From Rhodospirillales bacterium (GTDB lineage: Bacteria; Pseudomonadota; Alphaproteobacteria; Reyranellales; Reyranellaceae), in assembly GCA_013205335.1 (NCBI GenBank), contig JABMNB010000559.1, forward strand, positions 1-7,632: a stretch of 7,632 bases of DNA. Direction: 5' to 3'. This document shows, piece by piece, positions 1-6,282 of this stretch (position 1 is its first letter; the number at the start of each line of letters is the position of its first letter). The notes under the pieces are model-generated. The model made no database searches and had not been told where the DNA came from. It saw nothing but the letters and a program-made list of their open reading frames with translations. Made by a program: the position numbers and the translations under genes.

Positions 1-618
1 CATCACGACCTGCATCACGAAGCCGGCCGCTACAATTACGGCCTCTATTTCCGCTGGTGGGACAAGCTGATGGGGACCGAGCATCCGGACTACCGGCGGA
101 AGTTCGAGGCGATCGTCTCACCGGCCGCCGCCAGCACGGCAGCGGTCGGGGCGGGTCGCCTGCTGGCACGCGCGCTGACGTGCGTGATGGCCGGGGGCCT
201 TCTTCTTTCCGCCGACCCGGTCCGCGCCGACGGCGGCCCGGTAGGACGGTGGGTGACCCCAGGCGCGGCGGCCGTCGTCGAGATCGTGCCCTGCAACAGC
301 GCTCCGGGCCTGTGCGGCACCGTCCGCTGGTTGTGGGACGGCGTCGACGACAAGGGCCGGCCGCGCCTCGACACCCAGAATGCCGACGCTTCCCAGCGCA
401 CGCGGCCGCTCGTCGGTCTGTCGATCCTGTCCGGGCTCGCGCGGACCGCGAACGGCGGCTGGGAGGGCCGGATCTACAATCCCGAGGACGGCCAGACCTA
501 CCGCGCGACCTTGCGTCGGCCGACCGCCGACACGCTGACGATCGAAGGCTGCGTGCTGTTCATCTGCCAGAAGCAGGTGTGGCGCAGCGCCGGGGCGCTG
601 TCCGCCGCCTTGCAGTGA
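1..618 (+). CDS. Sterol desaturase/fatty acid hydroxylase C-terminus fused to DUF2147 domain (5' partial)
   Basis: The frame is open from the first base to the TGA at 616-618 and gives 205 visible residues. Residues 1-38 carry HHDLHH, then a YNYGLYFRWWDKLMGTEHPDY segment; this is the last histidine box and C-terminal tail of the membrane-bound di-iron fatty-acid-hydroxylase/sterol-desaturase family. After a linker, residues 53-76 resemble a signal peptide or membrane anchor: arginines, then ALTCVMAGGLLLSA, then VRAD. Residues 82-196 match DUF2147: GRWVTP near the start, VEIVPC..GLCGTVRWL, a DTQN and RPLVGL segment, GRIYNPEDGQTYRA, and a final QVWRSA. Four cysteines (98, 105, 184, 189) could form disulfides in the periplasm. 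Between ATG 70, which lies inside the desaturase tail, and GTG 184/ATG 187 there is no ordinary start codon, and a start at 184/187 would lose the basic signal-peptide n-region. A real fusion is therefore the simplest reading; a sequencing frameshift that joined two genes is the alternative. The substrate is unknown. Confidence 0.75.
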   Translation, partial: HHDLHHEAGRYNYGLYFRWWDKLMGTEHPDYRRKFEAIVSPAAASTAAVGAGRLLARALTCVMAGGLLLSADPVRADGGPVGRWVTPGAAAVVEIVPCNSAPGLCGTVRWLWDGVDDKGRPRLDTQNADASQRTRPLVGLSILSGLARTANGGWEGRIYNPEDGQTYRATLRRPTADTLTIEGCVLFICQKQVWRSAGALSAALQ

Positions 619-619
619 G

Positions 620-1495
620 TCAGCGCGCGACGGTGATCGACATCGCGAAGCTTTCCGTGGCGCCCGGCGTGATCGCAATCACGCCGGGCTTGTCGGCGAG
701 CTCACCGTCGAAGCCTTCCGGGCTGGCGTGGCCCTGCCACGGCTCGATGCAGACATAGCCGGCACCGGGCTTGGTCCAGATGCCGAGATGGGGCATGCGC
801 GGGAAGTCGACGCGGATCGCTTCGCCATACACGACGCTGCGGCTCGCCAACGTGTCGAAGACCAGCGCGCCGTCTTCGAACAGATCGTCGTGCAGCCGGA
901 GATGCCCATCGCGCACCGGCGTCGCGAACTGCGCGGCGCTCAGCAGGCCGTCGATCGGCCGGCGGATCGGCGCCGGCTCGGCCCGCTCGAAGACGATCTC
1001 GTGGGCTGCCCGCGATGTGCCGTAGGGCAGCGGCCAGCGTAGCGCCGGGTGGAAGCCGAACGAGGCCGGCATGACCTCCGCCCCGGTGTTCGTGACCCGG
1101 GCTTCCATATGCAAGGTCGCGCCTTCGATCCGGTAGGTGACGTCGAGGCGAAACTCGAAGGGATACTGGCGCCGCGTTGCTTCGCTCGACTCGAGCCGCC
1201 AGGTGCAGGACGCGGCATCGGACCCGACCAGCGCGAAGGTCGAGGTGCGGGCGAAGCCGTGGCGGCCGATTTCGCAGGCCTTGCCGGCCACGTTGAGCCG
1301 ATTGCCCTTCACTTCACCGACGATGGGAAACAGCAGCGGCGAGCGGCCGTTCCAGACGGCGGGGTCGCCGTCCCATAAAAGATCGGCGCCGGCGCGATCC
1401 TGCAGGCGCACGAGTTCGGCGCCGGTGGCGGAGATTTCAGCGCTGAGCGCCGCGGTGGAGATCGAGACGGTCGAGGTCGAGAGGGTGGAGGCCAT
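620..1495 (-). CDS. Aldose 1-epimerase family protein (LacX/YeaD-like mutarotase)
   Basis: The 291-residue protein belongs to the galactose-mutarotase-like beta-sandwich superfamily, whose members interconvert alpha and beta anomers of sugars or bind carbohydrate. It has no signal peptide, so it should be cytoplasmic. The family pattern is present in order: ATGAELVRLQD (23-33), LLWDGDPAVWNGRSPLLFPIVG (39-60), RHGFAR (78-83, His79), SFGFHPALRWPL (145-156, His149) and CIEPWQGHASPEG (249-261, Glu251). His149 and Glu251 are the expected acid/base pair. The WDG and FPIVG segments fit the LacX-like branch better than classical GalM. The ATG at 1495 follows AGGA with a 6-base spacer. That Shine-Dalgarno overlaps the TAG stop of the upstream sulP gene, and the two genes are 8 bases apart, so co-transcription and perhaps translational coupling are likely. 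The gene ends one base from the stop of the convergent + strand gene. The physiological sugar cannot be read from the sequence. Confidence 0.9.
   Translation of the reverse strand: MASTLSTSTVSISTAALSAEISATGAELVRLQDRAGADLLWDGDPAVWNGRSPLLFPIVGEVKGNRLNVAGKACEIGRHGFARTSTFALVGSDAASCTWRLESSEATRRQYPFEFRLDVTYRIEGATLHMEARVTNTGAEVMPASFGFHPALRWPLPYGTSRAAHEIVFERAEPAPIRRPIDGLLSAAQFATPVRDGHLRLHDDLFEDGALVFDTLASRSVVYGEAIRVDFPRMPHLGIWTKPGAGYVCIEPWQGHASPEGFDGELADKPGVIAITPGATESFAMSITVAR
662..689 (+). terminator. Hairpin within epimerase 3' end, candidate terminator for the convergent gene
   Basis: GCCCGGCGTGAT (662-673) and ATCACGCCGGGC (678-689) form a perfect 12-bp stem with a CGCA loop. It begins 44 bases after the stop codon of the + strand fusion gene and lies inside the epimerase gene, where it encodes part of a PGVIAITPG segment. 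Only TT follows on the + strand, so it is not a classical intrinsic terminator. It could still mark or protect a 3' end, or it could be a by-product of GC-rich coding. Confidence 0.3.
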
Positions 1496-1501
1496 GAGCC
1501 A

Positions 1502-1505
1502 TCCT
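1502..1505 (-). promoter_or_regulatory. Shine-Dalgarno of the epimerase gene, overlapping the sulP stop
   Basis: AGGA on the minus strand is 6 bases before ATG 1495 and shares two bases with the TAG stop codon of sulP (1504-1506). This supports the chosen epimerase start and a coupled two-gene operon. Confidence 0.65.
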
Positions 1506-3168
1506 ACAACAGGTGCGCCTCGCGAACGGCATCGTCGATGGAGGGCAGGTAGCGGACCTGCGGCCGGCCGGCGCCGGCCCGCAGCAGCGCGTGGCGCACA
1601 GACGGCGTGGCGCCCGTGACATAGACCCGGACGCCATGACGCGCGGCCTTGCGGCCGGCGCCGGCAATGACGTTGGCCGCCGTCGAATCGACGAAGGGCA
1701 CGGCGCTGAAGTCGATGACGAAGGCCTTGTGCTGGTCGGCGATGTTGTCGAGCACGGCGCCCACAGTCGAGGCCGTGCCGAAGAAGAAGGCGCCGGACAG
1801 GCGGTAGACGATCACTCGCGGATCGGTGACGAGGTCGGCGGCAAAGGGCGCGCGGGCCGGTTGCGCGACAATACCAGCCGTGGCGGTCAGGCGTTGGATG
1901 AGCAGGATGACGCCGAGTGCCGTGCCGACCACGATGCCTTCCATCAGGTCACGGAACACGGTGAGCAGGAAGGTCGAGAGCAGAACGACCGCATCGCCGC
2001 GCGAGGAGCGCAGCAGCGTCATGAACTCATGTTTCTCGGCCATGTTCCAGGCAACCACTGCCAGGACGCCGGCCAGGGCAGCCAGCGGGATGTAGGCGGC
2101 GAGCGGCGCGGCCAGCAGCATGAAGCCCAGCAGGAAAACCGAGTGGAGCATGCCGGCGACCGGTCCGTGCGCCCCGGCGCGCACGTTGGTGGCGGTGCGG
2201 GCGATGGTGCCGGTGGCACAGACGCCGCCAAACAGCGCCGAGGCGATGTTCGCCACGCCCTGGGCCACCAGTTCGCAGTTCGAACGATGGCGGCGCCCCG
2301 TCATGCCATCGGCCACCACCGCCGACAGCAGCGATTCGATGGCGCCCAGCAGCGCGAAGGAGAGCGCATCCGGCAACACGGCCAGCATCTTCGCCAGCGA
2401 CATGTCGGGCAGGCTGGGCGCGGGCAGCATGGAGGGGATGCCGCCGAAACGGCTGCCGATGGTCTCGATCGGCAGGCCCAGCACAAAGGTTCCGACCGAG
2501 GCGGCCACCACGGCCACCAGCATGCCCGGCCAGCGCGGCCGCAGCCTCCGGAGGCCGAGGATCACGCCGATGGTCAGGATGGCGAGGGTGACGGCCGCCG
2601 CGTTCACCGTGCCGGCCGCGCCCGTCAGCACTTCGAGCTTGGCGGCGAATTCTCCCGGCTCCTTGCCCTGCAGGGTGAGGCCGAACAGATCCTTGATCTG
2701 GCTGGCGAAGATGATGACGGCGATGCCGGTCGTGAACCCCACGGTGACCGGATAGGGGATGAACTTGACGAAGGTGCCGAGCCGGAGCGCGCCGGCCGCC
2801 ACCAGGAACACGCCCGCCATCAGCGTGGCGAGCAGCATCCCCTCGATCCCGTGGCGCGCGACCGTCGCGGCGACCAGCACGATGAAGGCGCCGGCGGGGC
2901 CGCCGACCTGGAAGCGGCTGCCCCCCAGCGCCGAGATCAGGAAGCCGCCGACAATGGCCGTGAACAGTCCGCGCTCCGGCGTGGTGCCCGAGGCGATGGC
3001 GATGGCCATCGAGAGCGGCAGCGCCACGATCGCCACAGTAAGCCCGGCGACGGCATCGGCCCGCAGCGCCGACAGCCCGTAGCCCTCGCGCAGCACCGAG
3101 ACGAGCTTGGGCACGAAGGGGCCGTCGAATCTCGCCAGAAGGGTTGAGGAAAGGGTACCGAGGGACAT
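1504..3168 (-). CDS. SulP family inorganic anion transporter with C-terminal STAS domain
   Basis: The 554-residue inner-membrane carrier is of usual length for bacterial SulP proteins, which move sulfate, bicarbonate or dicarboxylates by symport or exchange. Residues about 38-430 are a chain of hydrophobic helices. Family signatures include AGLTVAIVALPLSMA (41-55), the glycine-rich GGSRFQVGGPAGAF (82-95), GFTTGIAVII (144-153) and IESLLSAVVADGMTGRRHRSNCELVAQGVANI (277-308). The acidic residue of IESLL, Glu278, is typical of the transport core. Residues about 445-550 form a STAS domain, with VIDFSAVPFVDSTAANVI (484-501) holding the DST motif around a potentially phosphorylated serine. The ATG at 3168 is preferred because translation upstream of it is arginine-rich and unlike the family, but it has no Shine-Dalgarno and lies inside an AT-rich inverted repeat, so a leaderless or weakly initiated message is possible. 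The anion cannot be assigned: sulfate, bicarbonate and dicarboxylates are all possible. Confidence 0.92.
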   Translation of the reverse strand: MSLGTLSSTLLARFDGPFVPKLVSVLREGYGLSALRADAVAGLTVAIVALPLSMAIAIASGTTPERGLFTAIVGGFLISALGGSRFQVGGPAGAFIVLVAATVARHGIEGMLLATLMAGVFLVAAGALRLGTFVKFIPYPVTVGFTTGIAVIIFASQIKDLFGLTLQGKEPGEFAAKLEVLTGAAGTVNAAAVTLAILTIGVILGLRRLRPRWPGMLVAVVAASVGTFVLGLPIETIGSRFGGIPSMLPAPSLPDMSLAKMLAVLPDALSFALLGAIESLLSAVVADGMTGRRHRSNCELVAQGVANIASALFGGVCATGTIARTATNVRAGAHGPVAGMLHSVFLLGFMLLAAPLAAYIPLAALAGVLAVVAWNMAEKHEFMTLLRSSRGDAVVLLSTFLLTVFRDLMEGIVVGTALGVILLIQRLTATAGIVAQPARAPFAADLVTDPRVIVYRLSGAFFFGTASTVGAVLDNIADQHKAFVIDFSAVPFVDSTAANVIAGAGRKAARHGVRVYVTGATPSVRHALLRAGAGRPQVRYLPSIDDAVREAHLL

Positions 3169-3195
3169 AATACAGAATATTTGTGTGTTATTATG
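3166..3195 (-). promoter_or_regulatory. AT-rich inverted repeat at the sulP start, candidate operator/promoter
   Basis: CATAATA (3166-3172) is mirrored exactly by TATTATG (3189-3195) with 16 bases between. A central AATATT palindrome lies at 3176-3181. The block is strikingly AT-rich in this GC-rich window and covers the sulP start codon. On the minus strand it offers weak -10-like hexamers, CATAAT (3195-3190) and TATTCT (3179-3174), but no clear -35. A regulator binding here would block sulP initiation. The regulator family cannot be named from the sequence alone. Confidence 0.45.
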
Positions 3196-3264
3196 ACATC
3201 GAATAACGCGCATCAGCACAACCCGACGCAAAGTCCGGACCAGCCTCCCGAAAAAGACGGCATG

Positions 3265-3275
3265 TTGTCTGACAA
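3265..3275. promoter_or_regulatory. TTGTC-T-GACAA palindrome, candidate FadR/GntR-family operator of the TRAP operon
   Basis: The 11-base perfect palindrome matches TNGTNNNACNA, the core known for FadR-subfamily (FCD-domain) GntR repressors. These commonly control uptake and catabolism of organic acids and sugar acids, and often TRAP operons. It lies 86 bases before the dctP start codon and about 100 bases from the sulP start, so it could also influence the divergent promoter. No GntR gene is in the window; the regulator is inferred. Confidence 0.5.
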
Positions 3276-3349
3276 CTCGGTCGCGCCCGATCCCAAACCC
3301 ATGCATAGTCCGCGCAGGGTCCCGGTCTCAGAACCAAAACAGGACCTTT

Positions 3350-3354
3350 GGAGG
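3350..3354 (+). promoter_or_regulatory. Strong Shine-Dalgarno of dctP
   Basis: GGAGG is followed by a 7-base spacer and ATG 3362. This fixes the dctP start and fits high expression of a periplasmic binding protein. Confidence 0.8.
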
Positions 3355-3361
3355 AAACGAC

Positions 3362-4351
3362 ATGAAGCGCAGATTGCTGATGGGCGGCATCGCCGCCTCG
3401 ACTCTCGCGGCACCGTTCATCGCCAACGCACAGGCGCCGCTGACGCTGAACGGCGCGGTCCAGTTCAACGACGACCACGCCTTCAACAAGACGCTCCTCA
3501 AGTTCGAGGAGCTGGTGAAGAAGTATTACGGCAAGCCGATCAACTTCGTGCTTCACCGCAATTCGTCGCTTGGACTGGAGAAGCAGTATTTCGAGTACAT
3601 GGCGCAGGGCAAGGCCGTGGACTACGGCATCGTCTCTCCGGCCCATATGTCCACCTTCTCGAAGGCGGCACCGTTCATCGACGCGCCGTTCCTGTTCCGC
3701 GACCTCGCGCAATGGAACAAGGTACTCGAACTCGACCTGCTGAAGCCGGTGGCGGATGAGATCGCGCAGAAGGCCGACGTCATGCTGATCGGCTATGCCG
3801 GCGGCGGCGTGCGCAACATCTTCGTCAACAAGCCGGTGAGCACCCTGGCCGAGATCAAGGGCCTCAAGGTCCGCGTCCAGGGCGCGCCGATCTGGTCGAA
3901 GACCTTCGCCGCGGCCGGCATGTCGCCGACGGTCATCGCCTACAACGAGGTCTACAACGCCATCCAGAACAACGTGATCTCGGCCGGCGAGAACGAGGCG
4001 GCCGGCGTCGAGTCGATGAAGTTCTACGAGGTGGCGCCCAATCTCGCGATGACCGAGCACGCCATCACCATTCGGCCGGTCTGCTTCTCGTCCAAGACGT
4101 TCAAGTCCCTGCCCAAGGACCTGCAGGATGCGGTCGTCAAGGCCGGCAAGGAAGCCGGCGCCCATGGCCGCCAGATCGAGAGTTCGGAGGACGACCAGAA
4201 GCTGGCGGCGCTGGAGAAGGCCGGCAAGCTGAAGCGCATCCCGTTCAAGGACCGCGCCGAGATGAAGAAACTGGTCGATCCGGTGATGGCCGCCTACGCC
4301 AAGGAGATCGGCGCCGACGGCATCTTCACCCGGATCGTCACGACCAACTGA
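3362..4351 (+). CDS. dctP: TRAP transporter periplasmic solute-binding protein (DctP family)
   Basis: The 329-residue protein is the extracytoplasmic receptor of a TRAP transporter; it binds an organic acid and delivers it to the DctQ/DctM membrane unit. Residues 1-25 are a signal peptide: MKRRLLMGG, a hydrophobic core, and cleavage near ANAQA. The twin arginine resembles a weak Tat motif, but Sec export is more likely. The mature part has the DctP order: EKQYFEYMAQGKAVDYGIVSP (73-93), FIDAPFLFRD (105-114), GVRNIFVNKPV (149-159), GLKVRVQGAPIW (167-178), YNEVYNAIQNNVISAGENE (194-212), then a helical C-terminus. Arg171 in GLKVRVQ corresponds to the conserved arginine that pairs with the ligand carboxylate in DctP-type receptors, so a carboxylate ligand is expected. 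The exact acid is not readable. It is the first gene of dctP-dctQ-dctM, with a strong Shine-Dalgarno, a GntR-type operator upstream and a hairpin directly downstream. Confidence 0.93.
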   Translation: MKRRLLMGGIAASTLAAPFIANAQAPLTLNGAVQFNDDHAFNKTLLKFEELVKKYYGKPINFVLHRNSSLGLEKQYFEYMAQGKAVDYGIVSPAHMSTFSKAAPFIDAPFLFRDLAQWNKVLELDLLKPVADEIAQKADVMLIGYAGGGVRNIFVNKPVSTLAEIKGLKVRVQGAPIWSKTFAAAGMSPTVIAYNEVYNAIQNNVISAGENEAAGVESMKFYEVAPNLAMTEHAITIRPVCFSSKTFKSLPKDLQDAVVKAGKEAGAHGRQIESSEDDQKLAALEKAGKLKRIPFKDRAEMKKLVDPVMAAYAKEIGADGIFTRIVTTN

Positions 4352-4358
4352 TCGGCAC

Positions 4359-4388
4359 GCGCAGCGGAGTCCCAAGGCTCCGCTGCGC
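4359..4388 (+). terminator. Strong hairpin between dctP and dctQ (attenuator or mRNA 3'-end stabiliser)
   Basis: GCGCAGCGGAG (4359-4369) pairs perfectly with CTCCGCTGCGC (4378-4388). A G-U pair and a C-G pair extend the stem to 13 pairs with a CCAA loop. It starts 8 bases after the dctP stop. The tail, CCTTCTCCC, is pyrimidine-rich but not a true T-run. Such a hairpin is expected to protect the dctP message or stop part of transcription, so that binding protein exceeds permease. Confidence 0.6.
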
Positions 4389-4433
4389 CCTTCTCCCGGC
4401 CCCGCGGTCGGCTTTCTCCTGAACGGATACCCG

Positions 4434-4949
4434 ATGCCCTCCTCTGCCTCTGCGCCGCCCGGCCTGTGGCGCCGGTTCACGGCCGCCTATGCCCAATTCC
4501 TGACCGGCCTGCTCGCCTTCTCCGTCGCCATCATCATCATCCCGGTCACCCTGCAGATGATCTCGCGCTACACCGCGCTGATCCCGTCCTATATCTGGAC
4601 CGAGGAGATGGCGCGGTTCCTCTTCATCTGGATGATCATGATCGGCGCCATGATCGGCGTGCGCGAAGCCTCCCACTTCGAGGTCGACGTGTGGCCCGCG
4701 CTGCCCCGCCGCGGCGAGGCCGCCGTGCGCATCGCGTCACGGCTCGGCATCCTGGCCTTCGCGCTGGTCTTCGTGGTCGGCGGCATCGAGTTCACGCGCT
4801 TTGCCTGGTACCGCACCTCCGAGCTTGCCGATCTCCCCCTCTGGATGATCCACATCGCCTGGCCTGTCGCCGCCGTGACCTGGATCATCTTCCTGGGCGA
4901 ACAGTTCTACGACGAGACGCGCATCCTGTTCGGCTGGAGCACGACATGA
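4434..4949 (+). CDS. dctQ: TRAP transporter small membrane subunit (DctQ family)
   Basis: The 171-residue inner-membrane protein has four predicted helices, at about 20-43, 58-77, 101-122 and 136-156, the standard DctQ topology. The family hallmark is clear: WTEEMARFLFIWMIMIGAM (55-73) followed by GVREASHFEVDVW (75-87). DctQ pairs with DctM and, in structures of fused QM proteins, helps scaffold the elevator domain and dock the binding protein. The gene begins 82 bases after dctP, past the hairpin, and only a weak CGGA lies upstream of ATG 4434, so its translation may be lower than that of dctP. Its stop overlaps the dctM start as ATGA at 4946-4949. Length and motifs are normal. Family assignment is firm; the substrate is unknown. 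Confidence 0.92.
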   Translation: MPSSASAPPGLWRRFTAAYAQFLTGLLAFSVAIIIIPVTLQMISRYTALIPSYIWTEEMARFLFIWMIMIGAMIGVREASHFEVDVWPALPRRGEAAVRIASRLGILAFALVFVVGGIEFTRFAWYRTSELADLPLWMIHIAWPVAAVTWIIFLGEQFYDETRILFGWSTT

Positions 4950-6265
4950 CCGGCGCGCTCTTCTCCGCCGGCGAGGCCGCCTCGATCCTGTTCGGCTGTT
5001 TCTTCGTGCTGCTGGTGCTGCGTGTGCCGGTGGCCTTCGCGCTGGGCCTCGCCTGCCTGCCGCTCTTCTATCTCGAGCCGCGGCTCGGGACGATGATGCT
5101 CGCGCAGGAAACCTTCAACGCCTACAACTCCTTCATCCTGCTCGCCGTGCCGTTCTTCCTGCTGACGGCGAACCTGATGAGCGTCGGCGGCATCACCAAC
5201 CGGCTGGTGGCGCTGTCGCGCGCCATCGTCGGCAGCTTCCCGGGCTCGCTGGCGCAGATCAACGTGGTCCTCTCGGTCTTCTTCGCCGGCATCTCCGGCT
5301 CCTCGACCGCCGATGCGGCGAGCCAGAGCAAGATCTTCATCGATGCCCAGACGCGCGAGGGCTACGACCTCTCCTTCTCGATCGCCATCACCGCGGTCTC
5401 CGCCGTGCTGGCGGTGGTCATTCCGCCCTCCATCCTGATGATCGTGTGGGGCGGCCTGATCTCGACCTCGATCGGCGCGCTCTATCTCGCGGGCATAGTG
5501 CCCGGCCTGCTGATCGCCGGGGCCCAGATGGCCACCGTGCACGTCTACGCCGTGAAGCGCGGATATCCGACCTACCCGCGTGGCACCTTCCGCCAGCTGC
5601 TCTGCTCGATCTGGGTGTCGATCCCCGCGCTGATGACGCCCGTCATCATCGTCGGCGGCATCCTGGCCGGCTGGTTCACGGCGACCGAGTCGGCCTGCGT
5701 GGCCGTGCTCTACTCGGCCGTGCTGTCGATCGTCGTGTATCGCGAGATGGGTATGAAGGAGCTCTACCGGGCGCTGGTCGACACCGGCAAGCTCGCCTCG
5801 GTGGCGCTGTTCTGCATCGGCACCGCCTCCGCCTTCGGCTGGCTGCTGGCCTACTACAAGATCCCGCAGGAGCTGCTGGCCAACGTCACGACCTGGGGCA
5901 TGGGCCCGATCGGCGTCGGCTTCTTCATCGCCTTCGTGTTCCTCGTGGTCGGCTGCTTCCTCGATGCCATCCCGGCGATCATCATCGTCGGCACGGTTCT
6001 GGAACCGCTCGCCAAGTCGGCGGCGATGGACCCGGTCCACTTCGCGATCGTTTCGATCGTGTCGCTGGCCTTCGGCCTGGTGACGCCGCCCTATGGGCTC
6101 TGCCTCATGATCTCCTGCGCCGTCGCGGGCGTGCCGCTGCGCTTTGCGCTCAAGGACACGCTGATCATGCTGGTGCCGATGATGGTGGTGCTGGCGGCCA
6201 TGATCGTATGGCCCGACATCGCGCTCTTCCTGCCCCGCCTGATCGCGCCCGAACTCCTGAAGTAG
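4946..6265 (+). CDS. dctM: TRAP transporter large permease subunit (DctM family)
   Basis: The 439-residue integral membrane protein is the transport channel of the TRAP system and moves substrate with co-transported ions, usually sodium. Length is normal for the family and about a dozen hydrophobic segments are visible. Diagnostic motifs appear in order: LAVPFFLLTANLMS (66-79), FAGISGSSTADAASQS (113-128), VIPPSILMIVWG (158-169), GWFTATESACVAVLYS (242-257), FLDAIPAIII (338-347) and VTPPYGLCLMIS (379-390). The GSS/TAD and TPP segments correspond to re-entrant loops that form substrate and sodium sites in known TRAP structures. ATG 4946 overlaps the dctQ stop by four bases, indicating translational coupling and equal Q:M production. 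No separate Shine-Dalgarno is needed or obvious. The gene ends 17 bases before the convergent flavoprotein gene. Confidence 0.95.
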   Translation: MTGALFSAGEAASILFGCFFVLLVLRVPVAFALGLACLPLFYLEPRLGTMMLAQETFNAYNSFILLAVPFFLLTANLMSVGGITNRLVALSRAIVGSFPGSLAQINVVLSVFFAGISGSSTADAASQSKIFIDAQTREGYDLSFSIAITAVSAVLAVVIPPSILMIVWGGLISTSIGALYLAGIVPGLLIAGAQMATVHVYAVKRGYPTYPRGTFRQLLCSIWVSIPALMTPVIIVGGILAGWFTATESACVAVLYSAVLSIVVYREMGMKELYRALVDTGKLASVALFCIGTASAFGWLLAYYKIPQELLANVTTWGMGPIGVGFFIAFVFLVVGCFLDAIPAIIIVGTVLEPLAKSAAMDPVHFAIVSIVSLAFGLVTPPYGLCLMISCAVAGVPLRFALKDTLIMLVPMMVVLAAMIVWPDIALFLPRLIAPELLK

Positions 6266-6282
6266 CTGGGAGCAGTCGGACC

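Noticed and set aside
1558..1584. GC-rich inverted repeat near the 3' end of sulP
   Set aside because: Imperfect and made of repeated GGCC/CCGG codons encoding a Gly/Ala/Arg stretch of the STAS end; expected from composition.
1513..3147. 544-codon + strand open frame opposite sulP
   Set aside because: Translation is rich in Arg, Gly, His, Asp and Gln with no domain pattern. It is the antisense of a membrane-protein gene in GC-rich DNA, and the sulP reading is unambiguous.
3265..3293. TTGTCT as a -35 box with CGATCC 17 bases later as a -10 for dctP
   Set aside because: The -10 match is poor; the exact palindrome explains TTGTCT better.
3169..3306. 46-residue N-terminal extension of SulP
   Set aside because: The sequence does not resemble the family's N-terminus, would cover the whole sulP promoter side including the operator-like sites, and has no ribosome binding site.
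3191..4480. 429-codon minus-strand open frame opposite dctP
   Set aside because: Low-complexity charged translation without family motifs; dctP has a signal peptide, a ribosome binding site and conserved motifs.
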